DNA of 19,329 nt from JAZGDL01 sp036477795 (GCA_036477795.1 JAZGDL010000428.1:1-19329), one strand, 5' to 3'; positions 1-7,489 are shown, counted from the first letter of the stretch. Notes: a model not told the origin generated them from the letters alone. Numbers and translations: made by a program.

Positions 1-2
1 GA

Positions 3-374
3 GCCAAGGTGGCGATGGTGATCAGTGTGTTGGGAGGCAGCACGTCGGGCCATGGCAGAAGGACGTTGAGGACTGCCAACATCGGGGACATCGTGGTGGT
101 CACGGTCAAGAAGGCGCTGCCCAACAGCGAATTCACCGGGGGGGCCAATCGCAAGGAGCGATCGGCGCGACGCCTGGCCAAGGCGGTCGTTGTGCGATCC
201 CGCCGACCGACCCGCCGGCCCGACGGCAGCTACGTGCGTTTCGACCGCAACGCCGTTGTCCTGCTGGACCCCAACCTGGAGCCTCGGGGCACGCGCATCT
301 TCGGTGCGGTAGCCCGGGAGCTGCGCGAGCGCGGTTTTATGAAGATTATCTCGCTGGCGGAGGAAGTGGTGTGA
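3..374 (+). CDS. rplN: Ribosomal protein L14 (uL14), 5' end cut off by window edge
   Basis: This is large-subunit protein uL14, which binds 23S rRNA next to L19 at the subunit interface. The frame is open to the left edge and reads AKVAMVISVLGGS from position 3, which matches the family's region just after the N-terminal SGA motif. About 14 residues are therefore missing and the start lies outside the window. The GTG at 9 and ATG at 15 are internal codons. The hallmarks LGGS, the glycine-rich segment GDIVVVTVKKA, and the C-terminal FGAVARELRERGFMKIISLAEEVV-like region (read in parts) are all present and end at TGA. It is the first visible gene of the spc part of the operon, with rplX about 40 nt downstream. 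Confidence 0.97.
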   Translation, partial: AKVAMVISVLGGSTSGHGRRTLRTANIGDIVVVTVKKALPNSEFTGGANRKERSARRLAKAVVVRSRRPTRRPDGSYVRFDRNAVVLLDPNLEPRGTRIFGAVARELRERGFMKIISLAEEVV

Positions 375-413
375 ACTGTCGCGCCGGTGGCGCGGTTTCG
401 TGGACGTGTTGAG

Positions 414-770
414 ATGGCCTGCAAGATTCGTCGTGACGACATTGTTGAAGTGATCAGCGGGGACCATAAAGGTGCCCGCGGCAAGGTGTTGCGGGTGGTT
501 CCGGAGGGTGACGTGGTGTACGTGGAAGGCGTCAACCTGGTGTATCGCCACGTTCGTCCGACGCGGCGCAACCCTCAGGGGGGGCGCTTGCAGAAGGAGG
601 CGCCGATTCATGTTTCCAAGGTGCTGCCCGTCGACCCCAAGACGGGCCGCGGGGCACGTGTGCGATTTGAGGTGCAGCGCGATGACAGCGGCCGCGTCGT
701 CGAGAAGCGGCGGGTCACCACCGGTGGGTCGGTGCTCGGTGTCGTTTCCCAGAAGTCCGGGGAATCCTGA
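414..770 (+). CDS. rplX: Ribosomal protein L24 (uL24)
   Basis: This is assembly-initiator protein uL24, which binds the 5' domain of 23S rRNA. The N-terminal KOW motif is clear (DDIVEVISGDHKGARGKVLRV) and is followed by EGVNLVYRHVRPT, typical of the family. I chose ATG 414 (MACKIRRDD) because it places the KOW segment where the family has it, giving 118 residues. An in-frame GTG at 387 would add nine residues of low family resemblance. The C-terminal segment after about residue 75 is somewhat longer than in short L24s and ends in a Ser/Gly-rich tail. The gene lies between rplN and rplE, and its stop is 14 nt before the rplE ATG. Confidence 0.95.
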   Translation: MACKIRRDDIVEVISGDHKGARGKVLRVVPEGDVVYVEGVNLVYRHVRPTRRNPQGGRLQKEAPIHVSKVLPVDPKTGRGARVRFEVQRDDSGRVVEKRRVTTGGSVLGVVSQKSGES

Positions 771-784
771 CGGATGAGGTGAAT

Positions 785-1354
785 ATGGCACGGTTGATGA
801 AACAGTACTACGACCAGATTCAGGGAGCCCTGAGTGAGGAGTTGGGCATCGGCAACAAGCTGGCTGTTCCCCGGCTGTCCAAAGTGGTGGTCTCGATGGG
901 TCTGGGCAAAGCCCTGCAGGAAAAGAAACTGTTGGAATCCGCGGTCAAAGATCTGGCCCTGATAACCGGGCAAAAGCCGGTGGTGTGCAAGGCCAAGAAG
1001 AGCGTGTCGAACTTCAAGCTTCGCCAAGGCTATGAGATCGGCGCCAAGGTGACCTTGCGAGGCCGGCGCATGTATGAGTTCATCGACCGACTCTTCAACG
1101 CGGCCATTCCGCGAACGCGCGATTTCCGGGGGTTGAACCCGACAAGTTTCGACGGCCACGGCAACTACTCCATGGGCATTGTGGAACAGACGATTTTCCC
1201 GGAGATCAACATTGACAAAGCCGAGTTTTTCGAAGGGATGAACATCACCTTTGTGACCACGGCGTGGCGTGATGCCGATGCCCGGCAGCTTCTCACGCTG
1301 ATGGGAATGCCCTTCCGCAAGACTGAGGAAACCGAGGAAGCACAACGGAATTAA
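785..1354 (+). CDS. rplE: Ribosomal protein L5 (uL5)
   Basis: This is uL5, which binds 5S rRNA and contacts the P-site tRNA in the central protuberance. The 189-residue protein is slightly longer than usual (about 180). It carries conserved blocks: PRLSKVVVSMGLGKA, ITGQKPVVCKAKKSVSNFKL, GAKVTLRGRRMYEF, DFRGLNP, and near the C-terminus NITFVTTA followed by the MGMPF box. ATG 785 is preferred over GTG 779, which is only two codons upstream, because the purine-rich GATGAGGTGA stretch lies just before it as a ribosome binding site. The stop TAA is one base before the rpsN ATG, so the two genes are probably translationally coupled. Confidence 0.97.
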   Translation: MARLMKQYYDQIQGALSEELGIGNKLAVPRLSKVVVSMGLGKALQEKKLLESAVKDLALITGQKPVVCKAKKSVSNFKLRQGYEIGAKVTLRGRRMYEFIDRLFNAAIPRTRDFRGLNPTSFDGHGNYSMGIVEQTIFPEINIDKAEFFEGMNITFVTTAWRDADARQLLTLMGMPFRKTEETEEAQRN

Positions 1355-1355
1355 C

Positions 1356-1541
1356 ATGGCTACGACGGCCTGGATTTACAAGGCAAAACAAAAACCCAAG
1401 TTCAGTACCCGTAGCGTTCGTCGATGTGAAAGGTGCGGGCGGTCGCGTGCGGTGTATCGCAAGTTCCGGCTTTGCCGGATATGCTTCCGTGAGCTGGCCC
1501 ATCTGGGAATGATCCCCGGCGTGATGAAGGCCAGTTGGTGA
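1356..1541 (+). CDS. rpsN: Ribosomal protein S14, zinc-binding type Z (uS14)
   Basis: This is small-subunit protein uS14 of the short zinc-containing form (61 residues), which sits in the 30S head. Four cysteines form the zinc ribbon: C24 and C27 (CERC) and C40 and C43 (CRIC). After them comes the family C-terminus FRELAHLGMIPGVMKASW. The gene begins one base after the rplE stop. The cysteine-containing form indicates that this copy depends on zinc. A zinc-free paralogue, if the genome has one, is not in this window. Confidence 0.98.
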   Translation: MATTAWIYKAKQKPKFSTRSVRRCERCGRSRAVYRKFRLCRICFRELAHLGMIPGVMKASW

Positions 1542-1544
1542 GGC

Positions 1545-1573
1545 CCGGTGCAGGATGGCCCTTGGCCTGCCGG
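1545..1573 (+). other. Imperfect hairpin in the rpsN-rpsH gap
   Basis: The 77-nt gap between rpsN and rpsH is one of the wider gaps inside the ribosomal cluster. The left arm CCGG-tg-CAGG (1545-1554) pairs with CCTGCCGG (1566-1573) to form an 8-bp stem with a two-base bulge. The gap ends in a purine-rich AAGGAT ribosome binding site before rpsH. It could be a processing or regulatory site, or it may be chance. There is no T-run, so it is not an obvious intrinsic terminator. Confidence 0.3.
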
Positions 1574-1618
1574 TAGCGGACTGATTTAGCGGCGTTTGAG
1601 ATAAGGATTGACGTAACG

Positions 1619-2014
1619 ATGTGGAGTGACCCAGTCGCCGACATGCTGACGCGGATTCGCAATGCGGTCCGTGCCCGGAAGGAGACGGTTCGTATCCCGG
1701 CGTCCAAGGTCAAAGTGGGGATTGCCCACGTGCTCAAGTCCGAAGGCTACGTCGGTGATTACGACCTCATCGAGGACACCCGACAGGGCTTGTTGCGAGT
1801 GACCCTGAAGTACGGTCGGCAGGGCGAGGACGTGATCCATTCGATCCGGCGGGCATCGCGCCCGGGCGTCCGCCTGTACGTCGGAGTGGGCTCCCTGCCC
1901 AAGGTGCTGGACGGGCTGGGAATCGCCATCGTCTCGACCAGCCAGGGCGTGCTGAGCGATCGGGAGTGCCGCCGGCGAAACGTCGGCGGAGAACTTCTTT
2001 GCACGGTGTATTGA
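1619..2014 (+). CDS. rpsH: Ribosomal protein S8 (uS8)
   Basis: This is uS8, which binds the central domain of 16S rRNA. In several bacteria it also represses translation of its own spc operon mRNA. The 131-residue protein starts at ATG 1619 with the family N-terminus DPVADMLTRIRNA. It has the substrate-like loop segment YDLIEDTRQGLLRVTLKY and ends with the strongly conserved box STSQGVLSDRECRRRNVGGE and LLCTVY. Length and architecture are normal. An S8 operator elsewhere in this transcript was looked for but could not be recognised by eye. Confidence 0.98.
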   Translation: MWSDPVADMLTRIRNAVRARKETVRIPASKVKVGIAHVLKSEGYVGDYDLIEDTRQGLLRVTLKYGRQGEDVIHSIRRASRPGVRLYVGVGSLPKVLDGLGIAIVSTSQGVLSDRECRRRNVGGELLCTVY

Positions 2015-2042
2015 AGTAGGCGGCGGCATACGGATTATTGCT

Positions 2043-2642
2043 ATGTCGAGGATTGGAAAAAAGCCGATTGCGATACCTGACGGCGTCAACGTGGGGTTAA
2101 ATAACCTTCACGTGGACGTGTCCGGCCCGCTAGGCAAACTGGCCTGGTCGGTGCCCGCAGGAATCAGCACGGCCCACAGCGAAGACAAGAAATACGTGAC
2201 GGTGGCCCGGGTGGGCGATTCAAAAGGGATGCGGGCCTTGCACGGTCTGTCCCGGGCGTTGATCGCCAACATGATCGAGGGTGTCAGCAAGGGCTACCAG
2301 CGCCAGCTGGAGGTATACGGAACGGGGTTCAGTTGCGACGTAAAGGACGGCAAGCTCCGTCTGAACATCGGTTTTACGGGCCGTGGGGGCAAGAATAAGC
2401 CCCAGTTTGAGGTCCCCATCCCAGCGGGTCTGGAGGTGGTGATCGAGGTGCCCGCGGCACGGGGCGACAGCGAGCCGGCCAAGTTCCTGGTGAAGGGCTG
2501 TGACAAACAGCAGGTAGGCCACTTCAGCGCCGAGGTCCGCAAGCTCCGTCCGCCGGAGCCGTACAAGGGTAAAGGAATTCGATACGCCGGTGAGCACGTC
2601 CGTCGCAAGCAGGGCAAGGCCCTGGCGGGCGCCTCACGCTAG
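2043..2642 (+). CDS. rplF: Ribosomal protein L6 (uL6)
   Basis: This is uL6, which lies near the GTPase-associated centre and the sarcin-ricin loop. It begins MSRIGKKPIAIPDGV, a canonical start. Two tandem L6 folds are present, the second carrying PEPYKGKGIRYAGE, the signature of the family C-terminus. At 199 residues it is about 20 longer than the usual 175-180. The excess is partly an insertion near residues 135-150 (PAARGDSEPAKF) and partly a short basic tail. The ATG lies 28 nt after rpsH. Confidence 0.97.
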   Translation: MSRIGKKPIAIPDGVNVGLNNLHVDVSGPLGKLAWSVPAGISTAHSEDKKYVTVARVGDSKGMRALHGLSRALIANMIEGVSKGYQRQLEVYGTGFSCDVKDGKLRLNIGFTGRGGKNKPQFEVPIPAGLEVVIEVPAARGDSEPAKFLVKGCDKQQVGHFSAEVRKLRPPEPYKGKGIRYAGEHVRRKQGKALAGASR

Positions 2643-2676
2643 GAAACACGCGGCATTGGGGGATTTGCAACAGCGG

Positions 2677-3045
2677 ATGAGAGCCAAGTGGATCAAGACG
2701 GTTCGACGGCAACGGCGCAAACGTCGCGTGCGTAAGAAAGTTCAGGGCACGGCGGAGCGTCCGCGCTTGACCGTGTCTCGGGCACACAAGAGCATTAGTG
2801 CCCAGATCATCGACGACCAGCGCGGTGTGACGTTGTGTCAGGCGTCGACACGCAATAAGGATTTGTCCTCGGATATCGCCTACGGTGGCAACAAGTCCGC
2901 CGCCGAGCGGATCGGCACGGTGTTGGCGGACCGCGCTAAGGAGCAGGGCATTAAGGCGGTCACCTTCGACCGCAATGGATACAAGTATCACGGCCGGGTC
3001 AAATCGCTGGCCGATGCCGCCCGGGAGGGCGGCCTGAAGTTTTAA
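2677..3045 (+). CDS. rplR: Ribosomal protein L18 (uL18)
   Basis: This is uL18, which delivers 5S rRNA together with L5 to the large subunit. From ATG 2677 it is 122 residues, the normal size for the family. It starts with a very basic arm (WIKTVRRQRRKRRVRKKV) followed by GTAERPRLTVSRAHKSI and the C-terminal VTFDRNGYKYHGRVKSLADAAREGG. The frame is open further upstream, to a GTG at 2590 inside rplF, but those codons do not resemble L18. A TTG at 2665 is an alternative start. The GGGGGA at 2658-2663 is 13 nt from the ATG, so the exact start is uncertain. Confidence 0.94.
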   Translation: MRAKWIKTVRRQRRKRRVRKKVQGTAERPRLTVSRAHKSISAQIIDDQRGVTLCQASTRNKDLSSDIAYGGNKSAAERIGTVLADRAKEQGIKAVTFDRNGYKYHGRVKSLADAAREGGLKF

Positions 3046-3094
3046 CCGCGCCGGCGACGGGCCTTGGGGCCGGTCGCTGGAGAAAACGAGGAAC

Positions 3095-3607
3095 ATGAGT
3101 CGAACGAGAGCAGGACCACCACCAAGTACGCTCGATGGGACTGGCCTGGAAGACAGCGTCGTACGCATTTACCGCTGCGCGACGGTGGTCAAGGGTGGCC
3201 GCCGCTTCAGTTTCGCCGCCCTGGTAGTTGTGGGAGACCGCAACGGCCGGGTCGGTGTGGGCTACGGCAAAGCCCGTGAGGTTCCCTCAGCCGTGGAAAA
3301 GGGCCGCAAGATCGCCGCCAAGAACATCAAGAAGATCAAATTGCAGGGCGCCACCTTGCCGCACCGCGTTGTTGGGCGTCGTGGGGCCAGCCAGGTGGTG
3401 ATGGTGCCGGCAAGCTCCGGAACGGGCGTCATTGCCGGCGCCAGCGTTCGGGCGGTCCTGGAGCTCGCCGGCGTTCATGACGTTCTGACCAAGAGTTATG
3501 GTTCCAGGAATCCCAAGAACCTGGTGCAAGCGACGTTTGAGGCCCTGGCGGGCATGTACACGCCGGAGGACGTTGAAAACCTGCGCGGGGTCAAGCTGGC
3601 GGGTTGA
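3095..3607 (+). CDS. rpsE: Ribosomal protein S5 (uS5)
   Basis: This is uS5, involved in decoding accuracy and mRNA unwinding at the entry channel. The N-terminal double-stranded RNA binding domain reads VVKGGRRFSFAALVVVGD followed by GRVGVGYGKAREVPSAVEKG. The C-terminal domain has GASVRAVLELAGVHDVLTKS and then GSRNPKNLVQATFEAL. The 170-residue length is normal. ATG 3095 follows a good GAGGAA ribosome binding site. In most bacteria rpmD (L30) would follow, but here rplO starts 11 nt after the stop. Confidence 0.98.
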   Translation: MSRTRAGPPPSTLDGTGLEDSVVRIYRCATVVKGGRRFSFAALVVVGDRNGRVGVGYGKAREVPSAVEKGRKIAAKNIKKIKLQGATLPHRVVGRRGASQVVMVPASSGTGVIAGASVRAVLELAGVHDVLTKSYGSRNPKNLVQATFEALAGMYTPEDVENLRGVKLAG

Positions 3608-3618
3608 GGGAAGGCACG

Positions 3619-4083
3619 ATGGAACTGGCCCAAATCACCAAACTGGCAGGCGCTCACAAGAGGCCGCGGCGCGTCGGGCGTGGTACCGGTAGCGGCCGCG
3701 GCAAGACCTGCGGACGCGGGCACAAGGGCGCCGGGTCACGCGCCGGTTTCAAGCGCCGGGCCCTTTCCGAAGGCGGTCAGATGCCGTTGTTTCGGCGTCT
3801 GCCCAAACGCGGTTTCAACAATGCCAAGTTCGCGACGCGCTACAACATCGTCAACGTCAAGGATCTGGAAGAGCGTTTCGATGCGGGTGCCCATGTGACT
3901 CCAGCCGCTTTGATGGACGCCGGCTTGATTCGCCACAAGAAGCTGGCGGTCAAGATTCTGGGCAGCGGCGAGCTGGTGAAAAAAATTACCGTTGAGGCCG
4001 ACAGGTTCAGCAAGCAAGCGGCGGACAAGATTAAAGCCGCGGGCGGCGAGGTCAAGTTGATCGGGCCGGCCCGCGCCTACTAG
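3619..4083 (+). CDS. rplO: Ribosomal protein L15 (uL15)
   Basis: This is uL15, a late-assembly protein that threads a long basic arm through 23S rRNA. ATG 3619 is supported by GAGGGAAGG at 3606-3613. An in-frame TTG at 3604 overlaps the rpsE stop and is less likely. The protein has 154 residues. The glycine- and arginine-rich arm (RRVGRGTGSGRGKTCGRGHK) is diagnostic, followed by FKRRALSEGGQMPLFRRLPK and a C-terminal domain with ILGSGELVKKITVEAD. Its TAG stop lies within the 11-bp direct repeat bordering the palindromic element before secY, so that repeat now supplies the termination codon. Confidence 0.97.
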   Translation: MELAQITKLAGAHKRPRRVGRGTGSGRGKTCGRGHKGAGSRAGFKRRALSEGGQMPLFRRLPKRGFNNAKFATRYNIVNVKDLEERFDAGAHVTPAALMDAGLIRHKKLAVKILGSGELVKKITVEADRFSKQAADKIKAAGGEVKLIGPARAY

Positions 4084-4278
4084 CCGGGATAATTCACCGC
4101 GGAGCACGCAGAGATCGCAGAGAGGTGATGGACAAAGGGTTAGCGAAGTCAGCGTTGGACGAATGATATACACACTGTCAGAACCAGACGAGTTGGAATT
4201 CAGGCATAACTTCTTGTTATGCAATACTCTGCGCTCTGTGCGCTCTCTGCGGTATGAATGATCCGGCCTAGCCGGGAT
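4080..4278. repeat. Palindromic mobile-like element between rplO and secY, with 11-bp flanking direct repeat
   Basis: CTAGCCGGGAT occurs at 4080-4090 and again at 4268-4278, bracketing about 177 bp without a credible ORF. Just inside lie imperfect inverted repeats rich in GCAGAG: the left arm (about 4091-4123) reads toward CCGCGGAGCACGCAGAG, and the right arm (about 4222-4260) is its approximate reverse complement. An internal 7-bp hairpin (GCATAAC/GTTATGC) sits at 4204-4222. The layout is that of a MITE-like insertion. A related half is found at 15430-15458. The terminal inverted repeat may also be read as including GCCGGGAT/ATCCGGC, in which case the true target duplication is shorter (CTA or CTAG). 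I cannot decide between these readings by eye. Confidence 0.7.
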
Positions 4279-4286
4279 GGCGAGTG

Positions 4287-5630
4287 ATGTTCCGAACGTT
4301 TCTTAACATCTTCAAGATTCCCGAACTGCGGAACAAGGTGTTGTTCACGCTGGGGATGTTGGTGATCTACCGGGTGGGGTTCTACGTGCCGGTTCCGGGA
4401 GTGAACCAGGAGCGTATGTCGCAGTCCACCGGGCTGGGTGACCTGGCGGATTACTTTGCGATCTTCACCGGGGGCGACCTCTCCCAGAGCACCATCTTCG
4501 GCCTGGGCATCATGCCCTATATTTCCGCGTCGATCATTTTCCAGTTGCTGGTGACTGTGGTTCCCGCACTGGAGAAGCTCAAGAACGAAGGCGAGGTGGG
4601 GCGCCGGAAGATTCAGGAGTACACCCGCTACGCCACCGTGCTGCTTTGTGTGATTCAGGGCACGGTCTGGATGAACTACCTTCAAGCCAATCAGTTCATC
4701 TACCCGGAATACCGCGGCACCATTGTGTACTGGCTTATCGGGCTGCTCACCCTGACGTCGGGCACTATCTTCTTGATGTGGCTGGGGGAGCAGATTGACA
4801 AGTACGGCATCGGTAACGGCGTGTCGCTGATCATCATGGCGGGTATCGTGGCCCGTCTGCCCACCGCGGTCATGTGGGTATGGCAGCACGCGGATCTGCG
4901 GGCGGTCGGTGCCACCGAAAGCGCCATGGGGCCTTCCCATATTTTCTTTTTGCTTATCGCGTTTGTCGGTGTGGTGGCCGGTTCGATTCTGATCACTCAG
5001 GGCCAGCGGCGGATCCCCATCCAGCAGGCCAAGCAGACGCGAGGCCGGCGCGTTTACGGGGGGCAGCGGCAGTATCTGCCGCTTCGGGTGAACCACGGCG
5101 GCGTGATGCCGATCATCTTCGCCAGCACCCTGCTGATCTTTCCGGGCATGATATTCGGGCAGATGGCCGGCGTGTTCCCTGGCGGTCCCTGGTCATTCCT
5201 GTCCAGCTCCTTTGCCGCCGGCTCGTATCTGTACGTGCTCTGCTATATCGGGATGGTTTTCTTCTTCGCGTATTTCTGGACCACGGTTTCGTTCCAGCCC
5301 AAAGAGATGGCCAACAACTTGCGGGATTTCGGCAGCTTCATTCCCGGTCTGCGTCCCGGCAAGAGAACGGCGGATTACCTGGAGAAGGTGATGGGCCGAA
5401 TCACTTTTGTCGGTGCCGGCTTTCTCTCATTGATCGCGATTATCCCGACCATTGTGGCCATCTGGATGAGGATTCCCTTTTTTGTCTCCGCTTTTCTGGG
5501 GGGCACGGGGCTGCTCATTGTGGTGAGCGTGGCCTTGGATCTGGTTCAACGGATCGAGGCCAACCTGATAATGCGGAACTACCAGGGCTTCCTGGGCGGC
5601 GAGGGACCGATTCGCGGGCGGCAGGCCTAG
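4287..5630 (+). CDS. secY: Protein translocase subunit SecY
   Basis: This is the channel-forming subunit of the SecYEG translocon in the cytoplasmic membrane, through which the secreted proteins encoded later in this window would pass. The 447-residue protein has the expected ten hydrophobic segments. Both family signatures are present: GLGIMPYISASIIFQLL in helix 2, and MWLGEQIDKYGIGNGVSLII around helices 4-5. The cytoplasmic loop has QGQRRIPIQQAKQ, and the C-terminus is the short GEGPIRGRQA form. ATG 4287 is chosen over GTG 4284. The ribosome binding site is modest (GGGATGGCGAG), and its upstream half belongs to the second copy of the direct repeat, so the neighbouring element has shaped the leader of this gene. 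Confidence 0.97.
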   Translation: MFRTFLNIFKIPELRNKVLFTLGMLVIYRVGFYVPVPGVNQERMSQSTGLGDLADYFAIFTGGDLSQSTIFGLGIMPYISASIIFQLLVTVVPALEKLKNEGEVGRRKIQEYTRYATVLLCVIQGTVWMNYLQANQFIYPEYRGTIVYWLIGLLTLTSGTIFLMWLGEQIDKYGIGNGVSLIIMAGIVARLPTAVMWVWQHADLRAVGATESAMGPSHIFFLLIAFVGVVAGSILITQGQRRIPIQQAKQTRGRRVYGGQRQYLPLRVNHGGVMPIIFASTLLIFPGMIFGQMAGVFPGGPWSFLSSSFAAGSYLYVLCYIGMVFFFAYFWTTVSFQPKEMANNLRDFGSFIPGLRPGKRTADYLEKVMGRITFVGAGFLSLIAIIPTIVAIWMRIPFFVSAFLGGTGLLIVVSVALDLVQRIEANLIMRNYQGFLGGEGPIRGRQA

Positions 5631-5650
5631 CGTGGGTTCTTTAATAAGAT

Positions 5651-6496
5651 ATGACGACGGAGACGGCACAACCGCAACGTAGAGGCATGTTCGGCGTCGT
5701 TGGACTGGTGCATAGAGGCATTATCATCAAGAGTGATCGGGAGATCCGCTTGATGGGCCAGGCTGGACGGCTGGTGTTCGAGATACTGACGGAAGTGGAG
5801 TCGCTGGTGGCGCCGGGCGTGACCACCGGGCAGTTGAATGAAGCAGCCGAAAAGCGGATCGCTGACGCCGGGGCGACGGCCTTGTTCAAAGGAGTTCGCA
5901 ATCCACAGGCGCGTGGTCCGTTTCCCGCAGCCTTGTGCACCAGTGTGAACAGCGAGGTGGTGCACGGTGTTCCAGGCGACACCGTGCTCAACGATGGTGA
6001 TATCGTCAGTGTCGATTGCGGTGTACGGTTGAACGGCTATTGCGGTGACTCGGCCCGCACCTGCGCTGTGGGCAGCGTATCGCAGAACGTGCAACGTCTG
6101 CTCGACGTTACGCGCGAAGCGCTGTCATTGGCCATACGTGAAATACGCGTCGGGCGCATGTGGCGTGATATCGCCCGTCGAATGCAGGCTCTGGTTGAAG
6201 AGGAAAGTTTCTCCGTTGTGCGGGATTTCGTCGGTCACGGCATAGGCCAGCAGATGCATGAGGAACCCAAGATACCCAACTACTACCATCGCAAGCATGC
6301 GCCCGGCGATTTCCGTCTGGAACCCAACATGACCCTGGCCATCGAGCCCATGGTGAATATGGGTTCTCACCACGTCAGCTATCGGGATACCGATCGCTGG
6401 GCGGTGGTGACCCGCGACGGGAAGCATGCCGCTCATTTTGAGCATACGGTAGCGGTGACCGAGAGTGGAGCACGGGTGTTGACCACCCCCGACTGA
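5651..6496 (+). CDS. map: Methionine aminopeptidase, type I
   Basis: This cytosolic dimetal enzyme removes the initiator methionine from nascent proteins. All catalytic residues of the type I family can be placed: H105 (substrate), metal ligands D122 (VDCGV), D133 (GDSART), H196 (FVGHGIG), E232 (AIEPM) and E264 (HFEHT), plus H203. Spacing matches the E. coli enzyme with a shift of about 25 residues. That shift reflects an N-terminal extension ahead of IIIKSDREIRLM. No clear Shine-Dalgarno sequence precedes ATG 5651, and a later in-frame ATG (residue 13) is possible. The gene follows secY by 20 nt. The adk gene that often separates them is absent. Confidence 0.96.
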   Translation: MTTETAQPQRRGMFGVVGLVHRGIIIKSDREIRLMGQAGRLVFEILTEVESLVAPGVTTGQLNEAAEKRIADAGATALFKGVRNPQARGPFPAALCTSVNSEVVHGVPGDTVLNDGDIVSVDCGVRLNGYCGDSARTCAVGSVSQNVQRLLDVTREALSLAIREIRVGRMWRDIARRMQALVEEESFSVVRDFVGHGIGQQMHEEPKIPNYYHRKHAPGDFRLEPNMTLAIEPMVNMGSHHVSYRDTDRWAVVTRDGKHAAHFEHTVAVTESGARVLTTPD

Positions 6497-6535
6497 TCGG
6501 CAGGTGGGCAGGCGATTGCCATAGGAGTCGAGACG

Positions 6536-6649
6536 ATGAAGGTCAGAACGAGTGTTCGGCGGATCTGCGAGAACTGCAAGATCGTCCATCGTAAGGGCGT
6601 GGTGCGAGTAACCTGCACCAATCCGCGACACAAGCAGCGACAAGGTTAA
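6536..6649 (+). CDS. rpmJ: Ribosomal protein L36, zinc type (bL36)
   Basis: This 37-residue protein reads MKVRTSVRRICENCKIVHRK and then GVVRVTCTNPRHKQRQG, which matches the entire bL36 family. The zinc ribbon ligands C11, C14, C27 and H32 are all present. A strong ribosome binding site AGGAG (6523-6527) lies 8 nt ahead of the ATG. The gene sits in the 166-nt space between map and rpsM, where infA would normally precede it. No infA is present here. Confidence 0.97.
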   Translation: MKVRTSVRRICENCKIVHRKGVVRVTCTNPRHKQRQG

Positions 6650-6662
6650 GGAGCGGGACTAA

Positions 6663-7052
6663 ATGCCACGTATCGCCGGTGTCGATATTCCACCCGAGAA
6701 GAAGATCGAGTTCTCACTGCGCTACATTTACGCCATCGGCAGCTATACCGCCCGGCAGATCCTCAAGGAGGTGGGGATCGAACCGGGAGTGCGGGCTAAG
6801 GACCTCACCGAGGACGAGGTTTCACGCATTGCGGCGGCGATCGACCGGAACTACCAGGTGGAAGGCGCCGCCCGCCGACAGGTGACCGCCAACATTGCCC
6901 GGCTCCGAGATATCGGGTGCTACCGGGGCCTGCGGCATCGCCGTGGCCTGCCGGTGCGTGGCCAGAAGACGCGATCAAACGCCCGAGGGCGCAAGGGACC
7001 TAGAAAGACGGTGGCGGGCAAGAAGGGTGTGAAGGAGATGCGACGTGGCTAG
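6663..7052 (+). CDS. rpsM: Ribosomal protein S13 (uS13)
   Basis: This is uS13, in the 30S head, contacting the P-site tRNA and forming intersubunit bridges with L5. It has the canonical N-terminus MPRIAGVDIPPEKKIEFSLR, the helix-hairpin segment YIYAIGSYTARQIL, and the basic C-terminal tail RGLPVRGQKTRSNARGRKG. The 129 residues are slightly longer than the E. coli protein through a KKGVKEMRRG tail. The ribosome binding site AAGGAG at 6648-6653 overlaps the rpmJ stop, indicating coupled translation. The 3' end overlaps rpsK by 8 nt. Confidence 0.98.
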   Translation: MPRIAGVDIPPEKKIEFSLRYIYAIGSYTARQILKEVGIEPGVRAKDLTEDEVSRIAAAIDRNYQVEGAARRQVTANIARLRDIGCYRGLRHRRGLPVRGQKTRSNARGRKGPRKTVAGKKGVKEMRRG

Positions 7053-7428
7053 AAACCCGAAAAAAAAGCGAACCAGACGTAACGTGGCCCGGGGCATCGC
7101 CCACATTAAGGCCACGTTCAACAACACCATGATCACCATCACGGACATGAATGGGGAAACGCTGGTATGGGCGTCTTCGGGCACCGTAGGGTTCAAGGGC
7201 ACGCGCAAGAGCACGCCTTTTGCCGCGCAACGGGCTGCGGAAAGGGCGGCTCATGCAGCCAGGAAGTTCGGCCTGGCTGAGTTGGAGGTGCGCGTCAAAG
7301 GCCCGGGTAGCGGGCGCGAATCCGCCGTCACCGCCTTGCAGAATGCGGGACTCAGGATCCAGTCTATCGAGGACGTCACGCCGCTCCCCCACAACGGTTG
7401 TCGCCCCGCCAAACGGCGGCGCGTTTAG
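7045..7428 (+). CDS. rpsK: Ribosomal protein S11 (uS11)
   Basis: This is uS11, on the 30S platform near the Shine-Dalgarno helix. It starts at GTG 7045, supported by the strong AAGGAG at 7030-7035, and overlaps the end of rpsM by 8 nt. Conserved blocks are GIAHIKATFNNTMITITD, WASSGTVGFKGTRKSTPFAA, VKGPGSGRESAVTALQ, and the C-terminal IEDVTPLPHNGCRPAKRRRV. The length of 127 residues is normal. Confidence 0.98.
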   Translation: MARNPKKKRTRRNVARGIAHIKATFNNTMITITDMNGETLVWASSGTVGFKGTRKSTPFAAQRAAERAAHAARKFGLAELEVRVKGPGSGRESAVTALQNAGLRIQSIEDVTPLPHNGCRPAKRRRV

Positions 7429-7489
7429 CAGGAAATATGGAAGGGCTGACACAGCCCCAGCGCTAACTGAAACGGACGAACGGGAAACT

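Noticed and set aside
779..1618. S8 autoregulatory binding site in the spc mRNA, and likewise an S4 site ahead of rpsM
   Set aside because: Known from E. coli, but no structure matching those sites could be recognised here by eye. A covariance model search would be needed.
4140..4172. Possible promoter for secY inside the inserted element
   Set aside because: TTAGCG and a TATA-like stretch are near the right distance, but the match to consensus is too weak to claim.
4200..5096. Long minus-strand open frame opposite secY (298 codons)
   Set aside because: It is a shadow of secY in a GC-rich region. Its C-terminal end reads SAESAQSAEYC, which is the translation of the dispersed GCAGAG repeat, and it matches no protein family.
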